A stretch of DNA of 64,000 nt from Candidatus Thiodiazotropha sp. LNASS1 (GTDB taxonomy: Bacteria; Pseudomonadota; Gammaproteobacteria; Chromatiales; Chromatiaceae). Made by a program: the position numbers and the translations under genes. The notes beneath the pieces were generated by a model. It was not told where the DNA came from. It did not search any database and saw only the letters and a list, made by a program, of their open reading frames with translations. The stretch lies in contig NZ_OZ156465.1 of NCBI RefSeq assembly GCF_964212655.1, positions 558,001 through 622,000 of the forward strand, read 5' to 3'. Below, piece after piece: positions 46,134 to 54,661 of this stretch. Every line of letters begins with the position of its first letter. The stretch's first letter is position 1.

Positions 46134-47456
46134 CTATGGTTTTATCAGGGTGATCTCTACACGCCGGTTGCGTGCTCTGCCCTCACCGGTGTCATTGGAT
46201 GCAAGCGGCTCTGCCGAACCTCTGCCTATGCTTTGGATACGACCTGGTTTGGTGAGGTCGCTTGCCATGATCTTCGCCACCGATTCGGCGCGGGCTCTGG
46301 AAAGATGCCAATTGGAAGGGAAGCGCAGACTGCGAATCGGTATATTGTCTGTATGACCCTCAACCACAATCTCGCCTTGCAGCTGATCCATCGCCGCTGC
46401 GATGCGGCTCAACAGGGGTAGAAACTGTGCCTTGACGGCGCCACTGCCGGAAGCGAACAGACCGTCTCCGGCAATACGCACACTGCCTTCTGCGTAGTCC
46501 TCTTCAACATCGACACTGCCTTGGGTGATCTCATTCGCCAACAGGACACGCAGTGTCAGTTCAGGCTCCGGTGCCGGGGGTGGCTTGCGCTCCACCACGG
46601 TCTTTACGTTACGCGCGATATTGTGCAGTTCGGCGTGAACCGGATCCGATTTTACATTCAGGCTGAGATTGAAGCCTGAATACATCAACAGCAGAATCAC
46701 ACCGGAAACAGCTAAAACGACCCACAGCGGGACATACTGAACCAGCGCATTCTGCTTCAGATAGACACCCTGCCAATGTGCGGATAGGTCACGCTCATAC
46801 TCCTCGTGATGATTGCGTATCGTGCGATAGAGGTTATCGCGCAATGTCTGCAGCTGGGCGTATCCATCCGGTAGCGGGCGGAAGCGCCCCTCGAACCCGA
46901 AAGAGAGACAGATGTACATCACTTCCAGCAACTCGATATTCTTGGCTGGATTTTGCAGCAGTTTTTGCAGTAGCTGGAAAAACTTCTCACCACCCCATGC
47001 CTCGTTATGCAGGCTTACCAGCAGGCTTTGGTCACGCCAGAGACTTTGATTTCCCCAGGGGGTGGAAAGAACCGTCTCATCGATAGTGGTGCACAACACA
47101 TATCGCGTCCAGAAGATCGTCTCTTTGTCCACACCAAGATCTTCTGCGGTGCGCTCGAAGATCCTGAACTTTTCGATGATGCTGTTTTTTAGCGCTGCAG
47201 GATCCGGATGTGACGGCGTCTCTCGCAAACGTCCCAACAGGGAGAGTAGTGAGGTGGCGGCAATCTCCAGTTTATTCGCGCCTTGTCGAGTCGGCAGCTT
47301 AGGGGCGGCAGCTGTCCGTTGCGCTGCTGCTGGTGGTGGGGCCTGAGGTGATGATGGCGGTTGAGCTGCCGGACCTTTACCTCCTGGTCTGGGACGGATG
47401 ACGGTGCGGTCACCTGTGTCGTTGGGCTTCATGCCAAATGGGTCGTCATGATCCAT
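46134..47456 (-). CDS. tssL: T6SS protein TssL (DotU) with C-terminal OmpA domain
   Basis: Inner-membrane T6SS subunit of 440 residues. A Pro/Ala-rich N-terminal tail precedes the DotU domain (CTTIDETVLSTPWGNQSLWR, then FFQLLQKLLQNPAKNIELLE and LSFGFEGRF). One helix follows (WVVLAVSGVILLLMYSGF). The C-terminal OmpA/MotB-like peptidoglycan-binding domain has VEGHTDNIPI and NWHLSRARAESVAKIM. This is the specialised, self-anchoring TssL form. ATG 47456 is used; a TTG two codons earlier overlaps the tssK stop. Confidence 0.95.
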   Translation of the reverse strand: MDHDDPFGMKPNDTGDRTVIRPRPGGKGPAAQPPSSPQAPPPAAAQRTAAAPKLPTRQGANKLEIAATSLLSLLGRLRETPSHPDPAALKNSIIEKFRIFERTAEDLGVDKETIFWTRYVLCTTIDETVLSTPWGNQSLWRDQSLLVSLHNEAWGGEKFFQLLQKLLQNPAKNIELLEVMYICLSFGFEGRFRPLPDGYAQLQTLRDNLYRTIRNHHEEYERDLSAHWQGVYLKQNALVQYVPLWVVLAVSGVILLLMYSGFNLSLNVKSDPVHAELHNIARNVKTVVERKPPPAPEPELTLRVLLANEITQGSVDVEEDYAEGSVRIAGDGLFASGSGAVKAQFLPLLSRIAAAMDQLQGEIVVEGHTDNIPIRSLRFPSNWHLSRARAESVAKIMASDLTKPGRIQSIGRGSAEPLASNDTGEGRARNRRVEITLIKP

Positions 47457-47458
47457 TG

Positions 47459-48793
47459 TCAACTACCTTTTATTGCCCAAAGTTCAAGTTCCAGACCGGG
47501 GAATTCACCTCCTATATGTATGGCACATCCTCCTGAGGTTTCAAGCAGATTCCAGTACTCGTTATTCTTGTCCAGTTCGAAGTAACTGAAGCCTGCATTG
47601 TATGGTATTTGTCTCGGTGCGACCGATAGAATGCGAAGACCGATGCCGGGAAGTTGAAGATTCACCAGGTCACGTATCTTTTCCACCGGCCCGATCTTGG
47701 TCTGGCTGGGGAATCGGCGCTGCAACACATCTGCCGTCAGGTTGGCATTGACCGCCAATACAAAGATCGCATCGCTCAACAGCGAACGGTCGGATATGAC
47801 CGCAACGCGGATGCCATACTTGCGTTCTTCGAGGGGTATGGCCACCGCTTTTTGTTCCAGTACCATGCTCAACGATCGACGCAGCTCTCGCATCAGCGGG
47901 GTGAATGTCTCCTGCAGTGACTGATGCTGATAGGTGGCAAAATCGGGTGGCCGCTTGTTGCTGCTTGTAAAGGTAGCCAGTTCGCCTGCCAACTGCAGGG
48001 ATGTCTCGTAAAAGGCGAGGGGGTGAAGTGGAGCGGTCTCGCTGTAATGGGTGTACAGGGGCTCGAAACGGTTCACGACCTGCAACATCAGAAAGTCCGC
48101 GACCTCGGCGATACCCTTGCCGCCGTCAACCAGACGCGAGGCGATGGCATCGGCACGGTGATGCAACAAACCCTCGATCTCCTTTACATATCCGTCGAGT
48201 CGGGGGGAGACTTCGCAATCGAGGCAGGGAGGGATGAAATCCTCATCCAATACCAGCATGTCATCGGAACGGCGTTCGACGATTTTGGCCACCGCCAGAT
48301 GAGCGAACTCCTCCAGTTCCGAGGAACCGATCATCAGCCTCAATGTCGGTTGCGCGACCTGCAGGGTGGATGTGGCTGTAGAACCCGCAATACCGTCTTT
48401 GGTCTCTAACTCATCGACAACATAACGTTCCAGGCCCTCTTCCTGATCGGCAAACCGGACGTTCGCTGTTCCTTGACGGGCCAGGGGGAGGGCAAGATAG
48501 ATAATCTCACCTTTGTGCTCGGCCGGGATATCCAGCGGCGGGGGAGGGTTGTCGTTGCCGGGTATATCGAAGGTTGTGCCATCCGGCAGTACACCACGAC
48601 AGGACTCCACGGCCAGTCTGCCCAGTGCCAGTGCCTGTTTGTCGATCTTCAGTTGGGTAAAGCCCCAACTGAAAGGGGTCAGATCAGCACAGCGCGCCTG
48701 AACCATATGTTCCAGGAAGCGCTCCTGTTGCTGAAAGTGGTGTGGCCTGAGGAACATTCCCTCTGACCAGACAATCCTAGACATCCAAGACAT
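47459..48793 (-). CDS. tssK: T6SS baseplate protein TssK
   Basis: Trimeric adaptor that connects the T6SS baseplate to the membrane complex. The 444-residue protein has the conserved N-terminus IVWSEGMFLRPHHFQQQERF and PFSWGFTQLKIDKQALALGR, and a C-terminal domain that contacts TssL/TssM. It lies between tssJ and tssL, the standard J-K-L order. Confidence 0.96.
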   Translation of the reverse strand: MSWMSRIVWSEGMFLRPHHFQQQERFLEHMVQARCADLTPFSWGFTQLKIDKQALALGRLAVESCRGVLPDGTTFDIPGNDNPPPPLDIPAEHKGEIIYLALPLARQGTANVRFADQEEGLERYVVDELETKDGIAGSTATSTLQVAQPTLRLMIGSSELEEFAHLAVAKIVERRSDDMLVLDEDFIPPCLDCEVSPRLDGYVKEIEGLLHHRADAIASRLVDGGKGIAEVADFLMLQVVNRFEPLYTHYSETAPLHPLAFYETSLQLAGELATFTSSNKRPPDFATYQHQSLQETFTPLMRELRRSLSMVLEQKAVAIPLEERKYGIRVAVISDRSLLSDAIFVLAVNANLTADVLQRRFPSQTKIGPVEKIRDLVNLQLPGIGLRILSVAPRQIPYNAGFSYFELDKNNEYWNLLETSGGCAIHIGGEFPGLELELWAIKGS

Positions 48794-48817
48794 TATGTTC
48801 GGCTCTTTTACAGTAAG

Positions 48818-49282
48818 TTATTTACTTTTTTTTTGGAGTGTGATGCCGCTCTTTCCAAACTCTATCACAAAGGCTGTTTCATCGTGCAGATTGATCTCGA
48901 TTGACCTGCGCCAGGTGGCGTTTTCGATATCACGATAGGCACCAATTACACCCACATAGCGCGTATCCGGTTGCAGTTCCCGTTCCAATAGCTTTACCTC
49001 GCCGGGTTGGAAATGGAGTTCGTCCCGCATCAACATCTCATCTCCCAATAGAGCTACATCCTGTTCAAACAGGTTGAAGAAATCTGCGTTGTTGAAGACA
49101 CTCAGCGATTTCAGTTCATAGATCCGGGCGACGATAGGCGAGGGCCGGTCGTTGATATCGGGGTTGACGCTTTGAGCGGCACTCATCGTCACTGTGACAC
49201 TGGAGACACTCGAACACCCCATCACCATCGCCAAGTAGAGAAGTGCCAAGATATGCAGTAGGTTTCTTATGATTGATTTCAT
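48818..49282 (-). CDS. tssJ: T6SS outer-membrane lipoprotein TssJ
   Basis: Outer-membrane lipoprotein that caps the membrane complex and recruits TssM. The 154-residue protein has a lipobox AMVMGC (Cys23) and the TssJ/VasD beta-sandwich sequence, including PSPIVARIYELKSLSVFNNA, FFNLFEQDVALLGDEML and a late RYVGVIGAYRDIENATWR. It ends 24 bases before tssK. Confidence 0.94.
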   Translation of the reverse strand: MKSIIRNLLHILALLYLAMVMGCSSVSSVTVTMSAAQSVNPDINDRPSPIVARIYELKSLSVFNNADFFNLFEQDVALLGDEMLMRDELHFQPGEVKLLERELQPDTRYVGVIGAYRDIENATWRRSIEINLHDETAFVIEFGKSGITLQKKSK

Positions 49283-49297
49283 CTGCGTGCCTTTCTG

Positions 49298-50803
49298 TCA
49301 GTTGGGTAAGCCAGGATCGGGTTGTTTGAGTGATTCCAAGCGACGTATCTGCTCTTCATAGGCTTGAGAGAAGGTGCGTCCGAAAAGTTGGTGAAAATCG
49401 TCCTCAGCTTCGTTTGCAATCTCCGAATAGAGCTCTGTGAAGAGTTCCCAGGTCTTGGCTTGTCTGTAGAGCGGTAGTTTTTCCAGTATTGCCTGTTGAC
49501 CCAGGCGCTGCTCCAGGATTTCCGGTTTGAAGCGTTGCAACACGGCATGCAAGGCGGCCTGCATGCCCACCATTACCGCCAGCATATGCGCCTCGATGTC
49601 TTCATGGGCCTCTTCGAATGCCGACAGCGGGGAGAGGTAGCCGCTGCTGGGATTGGGATTGATGATATGGCGCAGCGCCTCCTCGATATTGATGGAGAAC
49701 TTCAGTGGATTGTTCTCGACCGGCTGTATCATGGTCTGGGACATGCGGAACTCTCCCTTCATCTGTGCCCTGGCGCGAAGCATCGACATGGTGCCGTTGA
49801 CACTGGTGCGCAATATCTTCCCCAGGTTCTGCAACAGGGTCTCCATCGGCAGGTCGGCAATGTGCTCTTCGGATATTCCCATGCTTTCAGCCAGGACTCG
49901 ACGCATGGTGGCTTCATCGGATGACTGTGCGATATTGGGCGCGGCTCTCTCCGAGGGAAGTTGCACAGGAGCGGTTGCTGCCGTGTCTGCTTGTTTACCC
50001 GGCCTGGGAATCGATTCCCTGTTGACTGCGGGAGATGGTTCGTTCAGATCACTCGGTTGTAAAGGCGGTATATGAGACGTCTGTGGTGGAGTGGCTGGAA
50101 CCGGCTCCTGATCGAGGGGGGGCAGATTGGGGGGGGATAGGGCCTGTGACTCATCCTTACGATCACTACCGTCATCATCCAGGTCCCAATCTTCCGGGAT
50201 CGGAGTCGGCTGATTAAAGTAAGCGTTCAAATCGGAGGTGTGGTCTGATTGGGATGGGAGGCTTGAGGCGCCGCTCTCTGGCGGTGTCTCGTCCAACTCC
50301 AGGCTGGGTGTCTCCGGCTCATCCAGGGAGTAGTCTTCCTCGATGACCGGTTCCGATTGGGGTTGCTCCAACGGTGTGGAAAAAGCTTCTTCCAAGTTTT
50401 GCCCGGCCTCTGCATCCACCATGCGGGCAAAAGGATCATCCAGGCCCTCGAAATTATTTGTCTCCAGGGTTTGACTGGCAGGCTTTTCTACTGATACGCC
50501 AATTTCGTAATCACCGATGGTGAAGCTGTCACCATCCTGCAGGGCGACACGGTTATTCTTCCCCAAGGGCTGCGCGGAACGGTTTATGAACACCCCATTG
50601 GAGCTCAGATCGCTGATATGAAATGATTCATCGCTGAAATCGATCTGGGCATGGCGTCCCGATATAAAGCGTTCCGGATCGGGTAATATCCAGTCATTCT
50701 CATCCCGGCGGCCGATACTCCCGCCCTGCTCATCGAAGGTTACAGTCATAGGCTGTGTCGGGGGTGCCCCGGCAACCTGTTTGACTGTCAATGTAATTTT
50801 CAT
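49298..50803 (-). CDS. tagH: FHA domain T6SS protein TagH (Fha/ImpI)
   Basis: Cytoplasmic scaffold of 501 residues with an N-terminal forkhead-associated domain that binds phosphothreonine: GGSIGRRDENDWILPDPERF, then ISGRHAQIDF and SSNGVFIN. A long Asp/Pro/Gln-rich linker follows, then the C-terminal TagH domain (FSINIEEALRHIINPNPSSG, LSAFEEAHEDIEAHMLAVMV). In Pseudomonas, PpkA phosphorylates Fha1 to switch the system on. ATG 50803 is used; seven extra codons are open upstream. It sits between tssH and tssJ. Confidence 0.93.
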   Translation of the reverse strand: MKITLTVKQVAGAPPTQPMTVTFDEQGGSIGRRDENDWILPDPERFISGRHAQIDFSDESFHISDLSSNGVFINRSAQPLGKNNRVALQDGDSFTIGDYEIGVSVEKPASQTLETNNFEGLDDPFARMVDAEAGQNLEEAFSTPLEQPQSEPVIEEDYSLDEPETPSLELDETPPESGASSLPSQSDHTSDLNAYFNQPTPIPEDWDLDDDGSDRKDESQALSPPNLPPLDQEPVPATPPQTSHIPPLQPSDLNEPSPAVNRESIPRPGKQADTAATAPVQLPSERAAPNIAQSSDEATMRRVLAESMGISEEHIADLPMETLLQNLGKILRTSVNGTMSMLRARAQMKGEFRMSQTMIQPVENNPLKFSINIEEALRHIINPNPSSGYLSPLSAFEEAHEDIEAHMLAVMVGMQAALHAVLQRFKPEILEQRLGQQAILEKLPLYRQAKTWELFTELYSEIANEAEDDFHQLFGRTFSQAYEEQIRRLESLKQPDPGLPN

Positions 50804-50861
50804 CGCACCGCTTTCAGAAAACATGTCAACAACTGGTTATCTCTGTCGCTTTTCTTCGGCT

Positions 50862-53624
50862 TCAAGAAAAGTTATAGCTGAATTCTTCATTCTCCACACC
50901 AATGTGGATTTTTCCAATCGGGCGTGCCTCCATCTTTTCAATCAGAATGTGTCTGCTGATCTCCGGCAGCAGGGTGTTGGTGAGGATGGCATCCACCATG
51001 CGGGCACCGCTCTCCACCTCCGTGCAGCGGCTGATGATCAGCTTCACGACACTATCCTCATAGGTGAGCGGAATGCCATGATTTTCTTGGATACGGGATT
51101 CGATACGGCCCAGCTGCAGACGCACTACCTTGGCCAGGACCTCGTCACTCAGAGGATAGTAGGGTATCACTACCAGCCGGCCGAGCAGGGCGGCGGGAAA
51201 GACCTTCAGCAGGGGATCGTGCAGTGAGCTGGCGATGGCATCGGGCTCCGGCATCAAATCGGGATCCTTGCACAGATTGTCGATCATCTCCGTGCCCACG
51301 TTGGAGGTCAGCAGAATCAAGGTGTTCTTGAAATCGATATGGCGGCCCTCGCCATCTTCCATCCAACCTTTATCGAATACTTGAAAAAAGATCTCATGGA
51401 CGTCGGGATGAGCCTTCTCCACCTCATCCAGCAGGACCACGCTATAGGGTTTGCGTCGCACCGCTTCGGTCAATATTCCGCCTTCGCCATAGCCGACATA
51501 CCCTGGAGGCGCCCCTTTCAGGGTGGAGACCGTGTGCGCCTCCTGAAACTCGCTCATGTTGATGGTGATGACATTCTGTTCACCCCCATACAATGATTCC
51601 GCCAATGTAAGTCCGGTCTCGGTCTTGCCCACCCCTGAGGGGCCGCAGAGCATGAACACGCCGATCGGTTTGTTAGGATTGTCCAGATTGGCCCGTGAGG
51701 TCTGGATACGGCGGGAGATTATCTGCAGGGCGTGGTCTTGACCGATGACGCGTCTTGCCAGGGTGTCACTGAGGTTGAGGATGGTTTCGATCTCATTTTT
51801 CACCATCCGTCCGACCGGAATTCCAGTCCAGTCACCGACGACGGAGGCGACTGCCTGAGCATCCACGCTGGGCAGGATCAGTGGGCGTTCGCCTTGCAGT
51901 TCGCTCAATTCCGATTTGAGTTCGGTCAGACGCTGCATCATCTCTTCGGCCGATAGATCAGATGCGGAATCAGAGCCCGTGTCCTCCGTTTCATCGCTGA
52001 CCCCGATCTTGCTTTGCGTTTCGCTGTCCTCGCCGGCATTTTCTTCGGTGGTGGTATCTTCATCGCCACCGTTCAATCCCTTGAGCTGGTTTTGTATCTG
52101 CAGCAGTTCTTCCACCAGCGCCTTTTCGGTCTCCCAGCGTTCTGAGAGCTGGACCAGGCGATCGCGCTCCTGCTCCAGTTTTTCCAGGGTGGCGCTTTCA
52201 CGCTCCTCGGTATCCATGCCGATGGCCTTCTCCCGGCCGATGATCGCCATTTCCGTCTCAAAGGCCTCGATGCGGCGCTGGCTGTCATCCACCTCTGCAG
52301 GAACAGCCGCCTGGCTGATGGCAACCCTGGCGCAGGTGGTATCCAACAGGCTGACCGATTTATCCGGTAGTTGACGGGCAGGGATATAGCGATGAGAGAG
52401 TCTGACCGAGGCACCCAGTGCCTCATCCAGGATCTGCACCTGATGGTGACCTTCCAGGGTCGATGCCACGCCGCGCATCATGCGGATGGCCCGATCTTCG
52501 TCCGGTTCATCCACCTGCACCACCTGAAAGCGTCGGGTCAGGGCAGGATCTTTCTCGATATATTTCTTATATTCCGCCCAGGTTGTGGCGGCCACTGTAC
52601 GTAGGGTGCCGCGTGCGAGGGCGGGTTTCAGCAGATTGGCCGCATCCCCGGTACCGGCACTGCCGCCGGCACCGATCAGGGTGTGCGCCTCGTCGATAAA
52701 CAGGATGATCGGTTTTTCGGAGGACTGGACCTCTTCGATCACCTGCTTGAGCCGATTCTCAAACTCTCCCTTCATGCTTGCGCCGGCCTGCAACAGACCG
52801 ACATCGAGTACCCGCAGGGTGACCTCTTTCAGTGAAGGGGGTACGTCACCCCGGGCGATGCGCAGGGCGAAGCCTTCCACTACTGCGGTCTTGCCGACAC
52901 CGGCCTCGCCGGTAAGGATTGGGTTATTCTGGCGTCTGCGCATCAGGATATCGACAATCTGGCGGATCTCCTCATCACGCCCGACAATCGGATCGATTTC
53001 TCCATTTCTGGCCCGTTCGGTCAGGTCTACGGAAAATTGATGCAGTGCCTGCTGCTTGCCCATCTGGGCAGGGGCGATGGCATCACTGGCCTCACCGGGA
53101 GCGGCGCCACCGCCGACTTGGAAGCCGTCATTGGAACGCAGCGCCTGTTCCGGAGAGCCTTCAACCACTTCGTTAAAACGGTCTGTGAGGGTATCGATAC
53201 TGAGCTTTTTGAACTGGTCGGAAATGCGCATCAGGGCATTGCGTAGACTGTTGGTCTTCAATATCCCGATGATCAGGTAACCGGTGCGCACCTGGCTGTC
53301 CCCGAACATCAGAGTACCGTAGACCCAGCCTCGTTCGGTGGCCTCTTCCACATGGGATGAGAGGTCGGAAATCGAGGTCGAACCCCGGGGTAATGCGTCG
53401 AGGGTTTCGGTTATATCCTTCGCCAGGTGGGAGGGATCGATGTTGAACTGCTTGATGATGCGGTGGATGTCTGAATCCTGCAGTTGCAAAATCTGATGAA
53501 ACCAGTGAACCAGCTCCACATAGGGATTCCCGCGCATTTTGCAGAATACCGTCGCACTTTCGATGGCCTTGTAGCCGAGGCTGTTCAGTTTTCCAAACAG
53601 TGCGGCACGATTTATCTCGCTCAT
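50862..53624 (-). CDS. tssH: T6SS AAA+ ATPase TssH (ClpV)
   Basis: Hexameric unfoldase that disassembles contracted TssB/TssC sheath for reuse. The 920-residue protein has a Clp N-domain, Walker A1 GEAGVGKT (239-246), Walker B1 ILFIDE (306-311), Walker A2 GPSGVGKT (660-667) and a second AAA domain. The coiled-coil region between the AAA domains holds an acidic insertion (about 517-558) rich in Asp, Glu, Ser and Thr. Apart from that insertion the protein matches ClpV. It overlaps the tssG stop. Confidence 0.95.
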   Translation of the reverse strand: MSEINRAALFGKLNSLGYKAIESATVFCKMRGNPYVELVHWFHQILQLQDSDIHRIIKQFNIDPSHLAKDITETLDALPRGSTSISDLSSHVEEATERGWVYGTLMFGDSQVRTGYLIIGILKTNSLRNALMRISDQFKKLSIDTLTDRFNEVVEGSPEQALRSNDGFQVGGGAAPGEASDAIAPAQMGKQQALHQFSVDLTERARNGEIDPIVGRDEEIRQIVDILMRRRQNNPILTGEAGVGKTAVVEGFALRIARGDVPPSLKEVTLRVLDVGLLQAGASMKGEFENRLKQVIEEVQSSEKPIILFIDEAHTLIGAGGSAGTGDAANLLKPALARGTLRTVAATTWAEYKKYIEKDPALTRRFQVVQVDEPDEDRAIRMMRGVASTLEGHHQVQILDEALGASVRLSHRYIPARQLPDKSVSLLDTTCARVAISQAAVPAEVDDSQRRIEAFETEMAIIGREKAIGMDTEERESATLEKLEQERDRLVQLSERWETEKALVEELLQIQNQLKGLNGGDEDTTTEENAGEDSETQSKIGVSDETEDTGSDSASDLSAEEMMQRLTELKSELSELQGERPLILPSVDAQAVASVVGDWTGIPVGRMVKNEIETILNLSDTLARRVIGQDHALQIISRRIQTSRANLDNPNKPIGVFMLCGPSGVGKTETGLTLAESLYGGEQNVITINMSEFQEAHTVSTLKGAPPGYVGYGEGGILTEAVRRKPYSVVLLDEVEKAHPDVHEIFFQVFDKGWMEDGEGRHIDFKNTLILLTSNVGTEMIDNLCKDPDLMPEPDAIASSLHDPLLKVFPAALLGRLVVIPYYPLSDEVLAKVVRLQLGRIESRIQENHGIPLTYEDSVVKLIISRCTEVESGARMVDAILTNTLLPEISRHILIEKMEARPIGKIHIGVENEEFSYNFS

Positions 53625-54661
53625 GTATGAAGCCCTCTGATTTCAAGCGGATGCAGGAACAAGTCATCGCCGTCCCGGCCCAGGGGTTCCTGAGCAAGCC
53701 ATGTCGTCCAGCCGAGTCGGCTTTCACCATCCAGGCTTAACTGCGGCACCTCTTGCTCCTGCAGGATCAGGTTCAACTCCCAGTCCTGCTCATCCCCGAT
53801 ATAGTTTTTTACGATTGCGATGAGTCTTTTCAGACTCTCGCCGCCGGGTAGCATACGTTGGTAGTCGTTATATTCGACGGCTCCCATCACAATGCGGAAT
53901 TTCTGCTGTCCCTGCCAAACCCGGTCACCCACGATAATCGTCGCCCCCAGTGTACTGATATCCGTCGAGGCACCCAATCGACAACGGCTGTTGTCAGGCA
54001 GTTCGATCCAGGTCCCGACAAACTCGTCGATATGTACCGGAAGTTGGAAAAAGTCTTGTATGATCGCTTCCAGACCTTCTGCATTGCGGGTCTGATCCGA
54101 GAGTCTCCCGGCATAGTGCAGTTTTGCCAGGTCCGGCATCGCATCGCGATCACGAAGGTGGGGGGATCCGATGCCGAATACAGAACCGAGATAGTTACCG
54201 AATCTGTCCTGTTCCGGGCGATCGAAACTGACGGTCGGCTGACTGTTTGCCCAGACCCGGTAGAAGAGGGTTAGCAGCCGATGCTGAAAATGATCGAGAA
54301 AAGCGACTTGGGTGGCGTCATGCTCGTTGTGTATTCGGTCGTGGACATATTCGGTCAGATGAAGTGGGAGAGGCCCGTTGGGGCCTAACAAACCAAAAAA
54401 GTAGAGACCCAGACGGGGCGGTAATCCCCCCTTACCCTGTTTGAATGAGGAAAGGGTTGATGGCTGAAACCCCATGGTCGGATCCTGACCGAGTCGAATT
54501 GCATCATGTTTGGTATGCAGTGACTCGCCCAGACGCGGCTGTTTCGGATAGGCGCACTCCAGCCGCCGCATCGCCTGATAAAAATCAAAGCGATAGGGTG
54601 CCTGTTGCAGCCTGTCAAACAGACCTAGAGCGTTTGTCTCAGACCCAGCCTTACCGGCCAT
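53621..54661 (-). CDS. tssG: T6SS baseplate protein TssG
   Basis: Baseplate wedge subunit of 346 residues. Family features include APYRFDFYQAMRRLECAYP, PFGLLG-like FFGLLGPNGPLPLHLTEYVH, FLDHFQHRLLTLFYRVWANS and a C-terminal LDGESRLGWTTWL. Its start overlaps the tssF 3' end by 37 bases and its stop overlaps the tssH start, so it is translationally coupled on both sides. Confidence 0.95.
   Translation of the reverse strand: MAGKAGSETNALGLFDRLQQAPYRFDFYQAMRRLECAYPKQPRLGESLHTKHDAIRLGQDPTMGFQPSTLSSFKQGKGGLPPRLGLYFFGLLGPNGPLPLHLTEYVHDRIHNEHDATQVAFLDHFQHRLLTLFYRVWANSQPTVSFDRPEQDRFGNYLGSVFGIGSPHLRDRDAMPDLAKLHYAGRLSDQTRNAEGLEAIIQDFFQLPVHIDEFVGTWIELPDNSRCRLGASTDISTLGATIIVGDRVWQGQQKFRIVMGAVEYNDYQRMLPGGESLKRLIAIVKNYIGDEQDWELNLILQEQEVPQLSLDGESRLGWTTWLAQEPLGRDGDDLFLHPLEIRGLHT

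Noticed and set aside
46134-47462. Separate OmpA-family gene downstream of DotU
   Set aside because: DotU and the OmpA domain are in one uninterrupted frame, so this is one TssL with a peptidoglycan-binding domain.
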